Part shown: piece by piece, positions 45,318-52,662 of the stretch
How the letters are laid out: each line of letters begins with the position of its first letter
Numbering within the stretch: position 1 is the first letter of the stretch
Assembly: GCA_018267925.1 (NCBI GenBank)
Contig: JAFDXO010000182.1
Location: 1 to 64,000, forward strand
Direction of reading: 5' to 3'
From: Bacteroidota bacterium
GTDB lineage: Bacteria; Bacteroidota; Bacteroidia; Chitinophagales; Chitinophagaceae
DNA length: 64,000 bases
Notes under the pieces: generated by a model
Databases searched by the model: none
What the model saw: only the letters and a program-made list of their open reading frames with translations
What the model was told of the DNA's origin: nothing
Position numbers and translations under genes: made by a program

Positions 45318-45337
45318 TGTGGTTTGGAAATGGACTG

Positions 45338-45367
45338 CAAAGTTATTCAAAGCTTCATGTTGACAAA
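45338..45367 (-). promoter_or_regulatory. Promoter of prs (TTTG-N18-TAACTTTG)
   Basis: On the minus strand TTTG (45367 to 45364), an 18-nt spacer and TAACTTTG (45345 to 45338) match both Bacteroidota promoter elements. Initiation would fall near 45332, about 15 nt before the prs ATG. It is the best-formed promoter in the window. Confidence 0.65.
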
Positions 45368-45374
45368 ACGGTTT

Positions 45375-45407
45375 TTTGAACCGTTGTTGATTCGGCGTTT
45401 ACTTTTG
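45375..45407 (+). promoter_or_regulatory. Promoter of the beta-barrel gene (TTTG-N21-TACTTTTG)
   Basis: TTTG at 45375-45378 and TACTTTTG at 45400-45407 with a 21-nt spacer match the -33/-7 consensus and point away from prs. Initiation near 45412-45414 coincides with the first in-frame TTG, so translation must start further in. Confidence 0.55.
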
Positions 45408-45477
45408 CCTTTTGAACTATTTTCATAAAGCCTTAATTCCTGTTCGGCTACTTTTATATCTTATATTATATTTACCT

Positions 45478-46218
45478 TTGAAATTTTCTTTATTCTTTAT
45501 TGCATTTATGACATTTCTTCCTGCTTTTGCAGGTATGAAATCACATCCAGTTCAAAATTCATCTTCTGATTTATTGAAGTTGTCTATTTATGAACGAATC
45601 ATTTTTGATGAAAATGGAAATTGGCGTACGGATCAAAATCTGATTGGAAATTTTAGGATTAATCAATGGTTGAGAGCAGAAGCAGGCTTTCGATTGGGTG
45701 AACGTCCCCAGACTTTTGCTTCGTATGCACATTACAAATTGGAATTGCAAACCAAATGGTTTTATAATAAGGTTCGAGTTTTAGCTCGTGTTTCAGACAA
45801 TATGATTTTTTCACCACAGCCGGACTATAAAAAGTCTAATTGGTTAAGTGTAGCCGAAGGGAGATATTTTTTAACTAAGGATTTCAGGCTTACTGCCGGT
45901 GCCGGTGTTGTGTTTAGTGCTAAGGAGTTTCAAAAAACAGATGCGATTCCTACTACTGTCGGAATTACCGAAACCAATCCAATTTATAAAGTGGGTTTGG
46001 GTTTTGAAAACAGAGGTTGGGATGTAGAAGGAAATTACGGGTCGTATGATGTGTTTAATCCCTATCCAATACAAAAACCCTTTGTGCAAGTCAATGTAAC
46101 TCGACGTGTTAGTCCGATATGTCAGTTACAGAGTTATTTCAGATATCAATTCAATCAAAACATAGCTACACCGGAAAACTATTTTTTTGCTTTGGGAGCA
46201 GTGTTTAATTGGCGTTGA
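45478..46218 (+). CDS. Outer-membrane beta-barrel candidate (DUF2490-like)
   Basis: The 246-residue product starts from a TTG at 45478 with an ideal signal peptide (MKFSLFFIAFMTFLPAFAG). Alternating aromatic/polar strands follow (WRTDQNLIGNFRINQWLRAEAGF, LELQTKWFYNKVRVLARVS) and the chain ends in a hydrophobic aromatic C-terminus (FFALGAVFNWR). This is the pattern of small outer-membrane barrels such as DUF2490 proteins. The in-frame TTG at 45412 would lie at the transcription start, so 45478 is preferred; a second -7-like TACCTTTG at 45473-45480 leaves some doubt. The function is unknown. Confidence 0.65.
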   Translation: MKFSLFFIAFMTFLPAFAGMKSHPVQNSSSDLLKLSIYERIIFDENGNWRTDQNLIGNFRINQWLRAEAGFRLGERPQTFASYAHYKLELQTKWFYNKVRVLARVSDNMIFSPQPDYKKSNWLSVAEGRYFLTKDFRLTAGAGVVFSAKEFQKTDAIPTTVGITETNPIYKVGLGFENRGWDVEGNYGSYDVFNPYPIQKPFVQVNVTRRVSPICQLQSYFRYQFNQNIATPENYFFALGAVFNWR

Positions 46219-46281
46219 TGTCGGGCAATTCTTATTCTTTTTAGCCAAACAGCCTTTTAGGTATCGGTTTGGGAACAATTA

Positions 46282-46746
46282 TTATTTGCTTTTTTGAAGC
46301 AAAAAATTTTTCAATCCTATTAGCCCATGTTCCATTACCAGCTTATGGTTGTAACGAAAAATAGGAGCTAATAAAAAATTTAATCGGTGCATCCATTTCA
46401 ACTGCGTAGAAACATGCCAAATGCACGTAGCTTTTGTTATGACACCTTCTTGTGTGAAAGCCCATGAGCCAACTCCGGATAGCTGGCCGCTTACTGTTCC
46501 GGAAAGAAATTGATATTTTGTATTGTGCGTAAGTTTTAAGTCAAAGCTTAGCTTATAAAACATGGGGCTTTTCAAGACATATCGCCGAATGCTGCCTATT
46601 CCATCTTCGTTTCCTTCCACCAATTCATCAACGCTTATCACATCTTTCCACCATTTAGGCCAGTTGAGAGAAAAATAAATAGCATCCCAAACAGCTTCAG
46701 GCGGGGCTTCTACTTCCCAAACCGTGGTAAATTGATATAACGCCAT
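46282..46746 (-). CDS. SRPBCC (START-like) superfamily protein
   Basis: The 154-residue protein has the polyketide-cyclase/START-like pattern: an N-terminal strand (YQFTTVWEVEAPPEAVWDAIYF), the loop WPKWWKDV and a long C-terminal amphipathic helix. The fold binds hydrophobic ligands in a cavity; no specific ligand or activity is readable. The start is 9 bp after the histidine kinase stop on the same strand, so the two are probably co-transcribed. Confidence 0.82.
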   Translation of the reverse strand: MALYQFTTVWEVEAPPEAVWDAIYFSLNWPKWWKDVISVDELVEGNEDGIGSIRRYVLKSPMFYKLSFDLKLTHNTKYQFLSGTVSGQLSGVGSWAFTQEGVITKATCIWHVSTQLKWMHRLNFLLAPIFRYNHKLVMEHGLIGLKNFLLQKSK

Positions 46747-46754
46747 CGAACAAA

Positions 46755-48566
46755 TTAAGCTATTGGAATGAACATACTAATTACGGTTCCCTTTCCGGGT
46801 TTTGAGTCGAATTCAATTTCACCTTTCAAATAGTTTACACGAGAATTGATTCCACGTATGCCAATACCTTCAAACTTTTCTTTGTTATTAAGGTCAAATC
46901 CCTGTCCATTGTCTTCTATCGTTATGGTTATGTTGTGAGTTTCTTGGATCAGAGATATGTCTAATCGGCTTGCCTTTGCATGTTTTACTACATTATTGAC
47001 ACATTCTTGTATAATCCGGTAAAGCACTATTTCAATATCTTTTTCAAGATGTGCAGCAAAGCCTTCAGCATACACATTGGTTTCTAAATTTCGGGTATCA
47101 ATTTTTCCTAAAAACTCGCGTACTGCCGATACTAACCCAACTTTTAATAAGGCATTAGGCATCATATTATGTGATACGTTTCGGACTTCACGGCATGAAT
47201 CATCTACTAATGAAAAGATATTTTCTAATTTATGATTGCTTTCTTCATTCGAAAAATGAAATTCAGATTGCAATGAAGAAAGATTGAGTTTGATGGCACT
47301 CATCATTTGTCCAACCCCATCGTGTAAGTCTTGAGCAATTCTTTGTCTTTCGTTTTCTTCTGCATTGATTATTGACTTTGCAGCAAGTTTTTGTTCTTGT
47401 GCAATGACTTGTTGAAGTTTAGCAGATTGTAAAGTTTGGTATCTTCTATACGAAGCATAGATTGCAATGCCGGCAAAGATGGAAATAAGCAAAATAGCAC
47501 CAATGATATAGTTTCTCTTGCTGATAGACGATTGTTGTATGATTAATTGTTGTTCTTTTTTTTCAGTTTCATATTGGGCGTTCAATTCGTTTATTTGTTT
47601 TGACTTTTCAAGGGTAAAAATTGAATCACGCATTAATTGAGATAGCTGAAGATATTGCCAGGCTTTTTCAAATTGATTTTGCGCTTTTGCTGCTTCAGCC
47701 ATTTGTTTGAAATTAGTAGATAGCAATTCGGGGTAGCTCATTTTTTCAGCAAGAGAATTGCTTGCTTGAAAAGCATTTAAGGCCTCTTGCGGTTTCTTCA
47801 TGGACATGTATAAAGCACCGAGATCGCTATACACCAATGCAAGTCCAAATGAGTCTTTTAATTGTTTACGAATAGAAAGACATTGCTGCATATAGGACAT
47901 AGCTTCGTTTAATTGTCCTTTTTCGGTAAATAGTCCGGCAATGTTGTTGAGTGCATATCCCATTGCCACGGAGTCATTTAGAATTTCAGAAAGCTCTAAA
48001 GAATTGTGATATCGTCGAAATGCTTCGTCATAATCCTTTTCATATTCAAACACAACGCCACTTTCGTTCCATATAGTGGATATCCACACAGAGTCATTTT
48101 CTTTTCGGAAAATATCCATAGCACGATTGTAGAATAGTTTTGCCCGTTCTAATTCTCTTTGCTTTCTGTATAGTTTGGCTAAAGTGTTGAATGTAATAGC
48201 TAACTCATGATTTTGCTTGTATTGCTCAAAAAGTTGAATAGCAAAATAATATTGTTGAGCCGCTATATCGTAATTGCCTTTAAAATAAGCTGCTTCGCCT
48301 AATGTACGATGTAGTTTGGCTAAGGTAACAGTGTCCTTTAATTGTTGCGCTAATTGTAATCCTTGATTGGCTAAGGTTTCAGATTGGTTTGCAGCAGAAT
48401 TGGCAAATCGTTGGGATAATTCATCAAGCAATCTTAGTTTTATGGTAGGGCGCATTTCTGTGGTAAGTGCTGCCCTAAGTGAATCTGTTTTGATATTTGC
48501 TTTTGTTTCAGAAAATAAAATAAGAAACAAGAGCAAGCGTAAAATAAGAATTGGGGTATGGCGCAT
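46755..48566 (-). CDS. TPR-containing sensor histidine kinase (HisKA_3/LytS-NarL type)
   Basis: The 603-residue protein has a signal-like N-terminus (MRHTPILILRLLLFLILFSETKA) and then six or seven TPR-like repeats in the periplasm (about 60-340). One TM segment near 350-370 (YIIGAILLISIFAGIAIYA) precedes a short coiled coil and the HisKA_3 dimerisation helix with phospho-acceptor His in AQDLHDGVGQMMSAIKL. The HATPase domain has ECVNNVVKHAKASRL and DNGQGFD. Such kinases pair with NarL/LuxR-type regulators; none is adjacent. The ATG at 48566 is chosen because the longer frame from 48719 lacks a plausible N-terminus. Confidence 0.88.
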   Translation of the reverse strand: MRHTPILILRLLLFLILFSETKANIKTDSLRAALTTEMRPTIKLRLLDELSQRFANSAANQSETLANQGLQLAQQLKDTVTLAKLHRTLGEAAYFKGNYDIAAQQYYFAIQLFEQYKQNHELAITFNTLAKLYRKQRELERAKLFYNRAMDIFRKENDSVWISTIWNESGVVFEYEKDYDEAFRRYHNSLELSEILNDSVAMGYALNNIAGLFTEKGQLNEAMSYMQQCLSIRKQLKDSFGLALVYSDLGALYMSMKKPQEALNAFQASNSLAEKMSYPELLSTNFKQMAEAAKAQNQFEKAWQYLQLSQLMRDSIFTLEKSKQINELNAQYETEKKEQQLIIQQSSISKRNYIIGAILLISIFAGIAIYASYRRYQTLQSAKLQQVIAQEQKLAAKSIINAEENERQRIAQDLHDGVGQMMSAIKLNLSSLQSEFHFSNEESNHKLENIFSLVDDSCREVRNVSHNMMPNALLKVGLVSAVREFLGKIDTRNLETNVYAEGFAAHLEKDIEIVLYRIIQECVNNVVKHAKASRLDISLIQETHNITITIEDNGQGFDLNNKEKFEGIGIRGINSRVNYLKGEIEFDSKPGKGTVISMFIPIA

Positions 48567-48613
48567 ATTAATTAACCAATATAAAGGAAATATTGGCTTG
48601 TTAAAAATAAGAA

Positions 48614-48636
48614 AGAGGTGGAGTAGTTCCACCTCT
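48614..48636 (-). terminator. Terminator of the dps/rhodanese cluster
   Basis: AGAGGTGGA (48614-48622) and TCCACCTCT (48628-48636) form a 9-bp stem with a 5-nt loop, about 25 nt past the last gene of the minus-strand cluster. U-rich sequence (TTCTTATTTTTAA) follows on that strand. Confidence 0.8.
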
Positions 48637-48661
48637 GGCATTGTTTTTAAATAAAAAAAGT

Positions 48662-48901
48662 CTATTTTTTTGGATCGCCTAAATTTGATTCGTTTTTGTT
48701 TGAATAGTCTGTGCAGCAACTTTTATTAAAGCAGTTTCCGCTGGCACAGCCAAATGCAAATATTCCCATTGCAGCAAAATATCCACCAAACACAACGCCT
48801 AACCATTGTTGTCGCCAAATAGAATCTATCAATATGGCACTTCCAACAACTAAATAGACTACACGTCTAAAATTCCAACCTGTCAATAAACTCTGTTTCA
48901 T
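48662..48901 (-). CDS. Small Cys-rich membrane protein, DUF2892/YgaP-like
   Basis: The 79-residue protein has two hydrophobic segments (about 12-30 and 33-52) with the RRVVYLVVGSAILIDSI pattern of DUF2892/YgaP membrane domains. A Cys cluster follows (FGCASGNCFNKSCC, five Cys within about 14 residues) and then a polar tail. YgaP couples such a membrane domain to a rhodanese; here the rhodaneses are separate genes nearby. It is the last gene of the cluster. Confidence 0.75.
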   Translation of the reverse strand: MKQSLLTGWNFRRVVYLVVGSAILIDSIWRQQWLGVVFGGYFAAMGIFAFGCASGNCFNKSCCTDYSNKNESNLGDPKK

Positions 48902-48918
48902 AGTGTGAATTAATTTGC

Positions 48919-49386
48919 TTATTTATCTAAATAGGCGGAGTACATCCAAACTAATTTTTCCTGCTCACGAATGTAATCGCTCATTAAAGCATTGGTTCCT
49001 TCATCGCCGGCATCCGCAGAAATCTCAAGCAAGGCCCGTTGTTTTATCAAAAGTGATTGAAAAGATTTCAAAATGATTTTTATTCCAGTTTCAGGGTCTG
49101 AAATGTTTTTTGCACTTTGTAAAGTTGAGTTGCTGAGATAGTCCTCAAAAGTGTGAAGTGGAGCTTTGCCAAGAGTCAGAATTCTTTCAGCCACCTCATC
49201 AACTTTTATCAACAAATTGGTGTACAGCTCTTCGAATTTCAGGTGCATTTCAAAAAATTTATTACCCTTGATATTCCAATGTAATCCACGTGTATTTTGG
49301 TAAAATACCATGTAATCTGCCAGCAACTCATTGAGTTTTTCTGCAAGAGTTGTTGCTTTTTTCTTTTCAAGCCCTATTAAATTCAT
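48919..49386 (-). CDS. dps: Dps family ferritin-like DNA-protecting protein
   Basis: The 155-residue protein is a Dps mini-ferritin, which stores iron and consumes H2O2 as a 12-mer. The inter-subunit ferroxidase ligands fall at exact family spacing: His36 (GLHWNIKG), His48, Asp63 and Glu67 (DEVAERI). The N-terminus is short and not Lys-rich, so DNA binding is less certain than iron detoxification. It sits in the Crp/OsmC/rhodanese cluster, consistent with a shared stress response. Confidence 0.93.
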   Translation of the reverse strand: MNLIGLEKKKATTLAEKLNELLADYMVFYQNTRGLHWNIKGNKFFEMHLKFEELYTNLLIKVDEVAERILTLGKAPLHTFEDYLSNSTLQSAKNISDPETGIKIILKSFQSLLIKQRALLEISADAGDEGTNALMSDYIREQEKLVWMYSAYLDK

Positions 49387-49408
49387 AAAAGTGTTTTTAG
49401 AAGAAGCG

Positions 49409-49723
49409 TTATGAAATTTTTGCTTTCAATGAAGTCCATCCGCCACCATTATAGACTTCTGAAAATCCGTTAGCTTTTAAAATGCTTTTTGCTGAGGCAC
49501 TTCTCATGCCGGAGGCACAGCAAGTGACAACCGGTTTGTCTTTTTTTATTTTTGACAGTTGTCCGTTTAGGTTTTGTAATGGAATGTTGACAGAACCTTT
49601 TATGTGTCCGCTATTAAATTCGCCCGGTGTACGCACATCAATAATTTGTGCACCATTTGAAACTAATGCTTTGAAGTCGGTTGAAGGTCCTATACCGAGC
49701 ATTTTTTTGATGGTAGAAAACAT
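49409..49723 (-). CDS. Single-domain rhodanese
   Basis: The 104-residue protein is a single rhodanese domain with the active loop C69-A-S-G-M-R-S (Cys68-Cys69 doublet before it) and the CH2A motif IIDVRTPGEFNSGHIKGSVNIP. The Cys carries a persulfide and transfers sulfur. The first 15 residues (MFSTIKKMLGIGPST) are amphipathic and there is no signal. It lies 7 bp from the second rhodanese gene, to which it is clearly related. Confidence 0.9.
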   Translation of the reverse strand: MFSTIKKMLGIGPSTDFKALVSNGAQIIDVRTPGEFNSGHIKGSVNIPLQNLNGQLSKIKKDKPVVTCCASGMRSASAKSILKANGFSEVYNGGGWTSLKAKIS

Positions 49724-49730
49724 AGATTTG

Positions 49731-49982
49731 CTATTTGTTGATCATTGCATTTACATCTAACCAGCTACCGCCATTTGAGCAATTTACACCTTGACTTTTC
49801 AAGAAATCAGCAGCTTTGCCGCTACGGGTTCCACCTGCACAGCAAAGTACAATTGGCTCTTTGATTGCTTTTATTTCTTCTATGCGAGCTTCGACTTCAT
49901 TTAAAGGAATGTTGAGGCTACCGGCTACATGTCCACCCATAAATTCATCGGGACGACGTACGTCAATGACTACTTTGTTCAT
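49731..49982 (-). CDS. Single-domain rhodanese (short)
   Basis: The 83-residue protein is a compact rhodanese (GlpE-like length): VIDVRRPDEFMGGHVAGSLNIPL followed by the active loop C48-A-G-G-T-R-S. The Cys47-Cys48 doublet and the loop match the neighbouring rhodanese, so the two probably arose by duplication. Its start overlaps the DUF6132-like gene by 20 bp. Confidence 0.9.
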   Translation of the reverse strand: MNKVVIDVRRPDEFMGGHVAGSLNIPLNEVEARIEEIKAIKEPIVLCCAGGTRSGKAADFLKSQGVNCSNGGSWLDVNAMINK

Positions 49983-50196
49983 TGTTTTTAGATTTTTTGG
50001 TTTGTGGTTCAGTTTTTTTAAAAGTATTGACTAATAAAGTGCCCATTAGTATTCCATAAGCTGTACTATTAAATGGTTTAGAAGTAATAGCACAAGTGCC
50101 ACTTGCACAGCCAATAAAGTAGTAATAGGCATATCCGGCTATTCCTCCAAGAATTGCTCCAAGAATGGTAAGCCGATATTTTGTCAGAAGTTGCAT
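49963..50196 (-). CDS. DUF6132-like small membrane protein
   Basis: The 77-residue protein has two hydrophobic segments (about 9-28 and 46-60) separated by a short loop with two Cys (GCASGTCAITSKPF), then a Lys/Gln-rich tail. It resembles DUF6132 proteins. The GCASGTC loop echoes the GCASGNC motif of the 79-residue protein at the end of the cluster. The loop may sit at a membrane face and handle sulfur or redox groups, which is inference. The start codon overlaps the OsmC stop. Confidence 0.75.
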   Translation of the reverse strand: MQLLTKYRLTILGAILGGIAGYAYYYFIGCASGTCAITSKPFNSTAYGILMGTLLVNTFKKTEPQTKKSKNNEQSSH

Positions 50197-50657
50197 TAGT
50201 TCAGGGTGTTTGTGGCAGTCGGAATGTTTGAAAATATTTCAATGCCGTTATAAATAATTTGCCAAGTTACGGGCATTATTTTTTTGAGCATACTGCTTAC
50301 TCCACAAATTTTTTCTTGCGATGTCATTACAGCATCAAAGGCTGCCTGCTTATCTTCTTCGTTTCCTTTCATTTCATAAACAAGATGGGCAGCCACATAT
50401 TCTATTGGTTGTTGTTTGCTTATTTCGCCACTTACTTTTAGGTTTAATTCTTGTAATTCTTTTCCTTGTTTGCGCAACAAAGCAATTACATCCATTCCCG
50501 TACAACCCGATAAGGCAGTTAGTACAAATGGTTTTGGAATTGGTCCGTTGTCTTCGCCCCCTACACGTTCCGGTGCATCCATGATGATGGTGTGTCCGTT
50601 AACTAAAGCGTTGAATTGCATTTTGCCCATCCATTGAGCGTCTATTTCATGTTTCAT
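50196..50657 (-). CDS. OsmC family peroxiredoxin-like protein
   Basis: The 153-residue OsmC/Ohr-type protein has the two redox Cys at Cys52 (ALSGCTGMDVIALLRKQG) and Cys118 (EKICGVSSML), which reduce organic or hydrogen peroxides or persulfides. The first Cys block (SGCTGMDVI) places it in the OsmC/YhfA side rather than Ohr. It is cytoplasmic. The next gene starts within its stop codon, so it is translationally coupled to the DUF6132-like protein. Confidence 0.9.
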   Translation of the reverse strand: MKHEIDAQWMGKMQFNALVNGHTIIMDAPERVGGEDNGPIPKPFVLTALSGCTGMDVIALLRKQGKELQELNLKVSGEISKQQPIEYVAAHLVYEMKGNEEDKQAAFDAVMTSQEKICGVSSMLKKIMPVTWQIIYNGIEIFSNIPTATNTLN

Positions 50658-50746
50658 TTGAAAATTGTTTTAAGATTGGTTGTTGTGAATTTATAGTTCC
50701 TACTTGAATGATTTTTAAGGTTAGGAAACTGCGTTTCTGATAGTGA

Positions 50747-50950
50747 TTAGGAATGGCGTTTTGTAGAAATACCAAAAGGAAAATATAAAGGACAAAATCG
50801 AACAAATGCAGTGATCAGAGCTATAATGCCCACTACACCAAGAATGACATTGGCAATGCTGGAAAGCTTTCCTGTTGCAATAATAATCCCAATTATGATT
50901 GCTAAGACTATTCGGATGTTGCGGTCGGTTGTTCCGATATTTTTTTTCAT
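50747..50950 (-). CDS. DUF2892 small membrane protein
   Basis: The 67-residue protein begins MKKNIGTTDRNIRIVLAIIIG and has two TM segments (about 12-30 and 33-52) ending in FCPLYFPFGISTKRH. This is the DUF2892 family signature (the xNxGxxDRxxR start and the CPxYxPFGI end). The Cys in FCPLY is conserved in many members. The ATG at 50950 has a strong purine-rich ribosome site (AAAGGAAG) just upstream. It is the first gene behind the CRP-type operator. Confidence 0.88.
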   Translation of the reverse strand: MKKNIGTTDRNIRIVLAIIIGIIIATGKLSSIANVILGVVGIIALITAFVRFCPLYFPFGISTKRHS

Positions 50951-50970
50951 CGCTTCCTTTTTTGATAGCA

Positions 50971-50978
50971 CAAAGGTG
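50971..50978 (-). promoter_or_regulatory. -7 element (CACCTTTG) of the DUF2892-osmC-rhodanese-dps cluster
   Basis: On the minus strand CACCTTTG matches TAnnTTTG at five of six fixed positions. No -33 TTTG is seen at the expected distance; the CRP-type palindrome occupies that area instead, as in class II activated promoters. Confidence 0.5.
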
Positions 50979-50999
50979 AAGCGTTTAGGGCAGTTATCT

Positions 51000-51015
51000 G
51001 GTGACTTTCGTCACA
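51000..51015 (-). promoter_or_regulatory. CRP-type operator (GGTGA-N6-TCACA)
   Basis: GGTGACTTTCGTCACA differs from the CRP consensus TGTGA-N6-TCACA at one base and contains a perfect GTGAC-N4-GTCAC palindrome. Its centre (51007.5) lies about 41.5 bp upstream of the start site predicted from the -7 element at 50971-50978, the classic class II activator position. It sits between the Crp/Fnr gene and the first gene of the cluster. Confidence 0.65.
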
Positions 51016-51031
51016 GTTTGTTGAGATGGTT

Positions 51032-51661
51032 TTAAAAGTCTTTTAAAAGTTTGATTTGGCTTCGATAGAGTAGTAGTTTTTTATCGTTTTCTAATCGCTT
51101 TAATAATCGAGAAATCACTTCGCGTGATGAAGCCATATCGGTAGCTATTTCTTCGTGAGATAAGTTGATTAAGGAAGAATTCGTAGCACGCGATTTTTCA
51201 CGAAGATAATGTATCAAACGTTCGTCCAATTTTTGAAAAGCCAATTGGTCAATAGCATTGAGTAATTCATTGAAACGTCCACGAATGGTGCGCATTACAA
51301 AGCTTTTCCAAGAAGGATATTTGCTGAGCCATGTATCCATAGCCGATACGGGAATGGAAAGATATTTGATGTCTGTTTCTGCCGTAGCTCGAATTTCACT
51401 TCGTTCTCCTTGCATACAACAAGTAAAACTCATAGCACAGCTTTCTTTTGCATGGATATAATATAGTAAAATCTCTCGGCCGGAAGGGTCAATTCGAACT
51501 ACATTCATGGTGCCGGAAATCAAAACCGGAATATCTGAGACGGTTTGGTCAATTTCAACAATGATATCTCCTGATTTAGTCTCGTGTACAGTGTTTAACA
51601 ATTCCATTTCAGCAAGCAATGCCGGCTCAAATATTTCTTTGAATTCAAGTGGTAGTTTCAT
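51032..51661 (-). CDS. Crp/Fnr family transcription regulator with Cys triad
   Basis: The 209-residue protein has a cNMP-binding-type beta barrel (about 25-110), a dimerisation helix and a winged helix (about 160-205). In the recognition helix SSREVISRLLKRLE, Arg180, Glu181 and Arg185 fall where E. coli CRP reads GTGA, while Ser184 is Fnr-like. The barrel carries Cys75, Cys81 and Cys82 (SCAMSFTCCMQ) instead of the cAMP-binding Arg-Ser signature, so it may sense redox or sulfur species rather than cAMP; this is inference. The ATG at 51661 (MKLPLEFKEI) is chosen over an upstream frame start at 51721, which lies inside a -7 element. Confidence 0.88.
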   Translation of the reverse strand: MKLPLEFKEIFEPALLAEMELLNTVHETKSGDIIVEIDQTVSDIPVLISGTMNVVRIDPSGREILLYYIHAKESCAMSFTCCMQGERSEIRATAETDIKYLSIPVSAMDTWLSKYPSWKSFVMRTIRGRFNELLNAIDQLAFQKLDERLIHYLREKSRATNSSLINLSHEEIATDMASSREVISRLLKRLENDKKLLLYRSQIKLLKDF

Positions 51662-51718
51662 AAAGAAGTAAAGATGGGCTATTATTTTGTATTGAATTAA
51701 AATAAACGCCACGAGGTG

Positions 51719-51726
51719 CAAATTTA
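51719..51726 (-). promoter_or_regulatory. -7 element (TAAATTTG) of the Crp/Fnr gene
   Basis: On the minus strand TAAATTTG fits TAnnTTTG exactly, 58 nt before the start codon. It supports a leader of about 50 nt and the start at 51661. Confidence 0.5.
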
Positions 51727-51799
51727 GGAGCCTTTCGAATGGATGATGCCTGAAATGTTTTTGGGATGTTTATCAATTCGCTTTTTCTTTGTCGTTTCT

Positions 51800-52558
51800 A
51801 TGATATTTATATCTGCCTGCATAATTACTTTTAATGAAGAGCGCAACATAGCAAGGTGTATTCAAGCCCTAAATGGCGTGGTAGATGAGGTGATAGTAGT
51901 AGATAGTTTTTCTTCGGATAATACGGTTGAAATAGCTAAGAACCATGGTGCACGTGTGCTTCAGCGTGTATTTGACGGCTATGGTACACAAAAATATTTT
52001 GCACAACAACAAGCTCAATACTCTTGGATTTTGTCGGTAGATGCAGATGAAGTTGTATCGCCCATGCTTGCAGAAAGCATCAAGTCCATAAAAGAAAAGC
52101 CCGATTGTGACGGGTATGAGGTTGCAATTTTACCTAATTATTGTGGGCATTGGATTCGCCATTGTGGTTGGTATCCGCAGCCTAAGTTGCGTCTTTGGAA
52201 TAAAGAAAAAGCATCCATGCAGGATAGTAAAGTACATGAAGGAATAGCTTTTCATGAAGGGACTTCTGCTAAAATCAAGCGATTAAAGGGCGATTTACTG
52301 CATTACAGTTATCATTCTATTTCTGAGCATCTGCGAAAGATTGAGACTTATTCTGAAATGGCTGCTCAAGCAGATGCTGCCCGTGGTAAAAAGATAAGCC
52401 TTCTTAAACTTGTTTTGGCTCCTCAATGGCAATTTTTTAATGACTTCATTTTAAAGCGTGGTTTTTTAGATGGATATTGGGGGTATATAGTTTGTAAAAA
52501 TTCTGCTTTTGCCTCTTTTGTAAAATATGCTAAGACCCGGCAATACGCAAAGATTTAA
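51800..52558 (+). CDS. Family 2 glycosyltransferase (WaaE/KdtX-like)
   Basis: The 252-residue GT-A enzyme begins MIFISACIITFNEERNI, with the nucleotide-sugar strand and the metal-binding DVDADEV (DxD-like) near residue 85. The arrangement, with KLRLWNKEKA and a VHEG block around 140-150, resembles LPS-core glycosyltransferases of the WaaE/KdtX group. The acceptor is not readable. The ATG at 51800 puts the first beta strand at the N-terminus; an ATG at 51743 would add 19 hydrophobic residues. Confidence 0.86.
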   Translation: MIFISACIITFNEERNIARCIQALNGVVDEVIVVDSFSSDNTVEIAKNHGARVLQRVFDGYGTQKYFAQQQAQYSWILSVDADEVVSPMLAESIKSIKEKPDCDGYEVAILPNYCGHWIRHCGWYPQPKLRLWNKEKASMQDSKVHEGIAFHEGTSAKIKRLKGDLLHYSYHSISEHLRKIETYSEMAAQADAARGKKISLLKLVLAPQWQFFNDFILKRGFLDGYWGYIVCKNSAFASFVKYAKTRQYAKI

Positions 52559-52596
52559 AAAGGATCGAGCGTATTATTTTTTTTAAAAAAGAACAA

Positions 52597-52637
52597 GGCA
52601 GAAGTTTCCATCTTTTTTAGGGATGGCAACTTCTGCC
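52597..52637. terminator. Bidirectional terminator between glycosyltransferase and TolC-like gene
   Basis: A 16-base inverted repeat (52597-52612 and 52622-52637) pairs with one mismatch around a 9-nt loop. T-rich runs flank it on both strands between the convergent gene ends. Confidence 0.85.
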
Positions 52638-52662
52638 CCATATTGATTTTCGTTTTTAAAGG

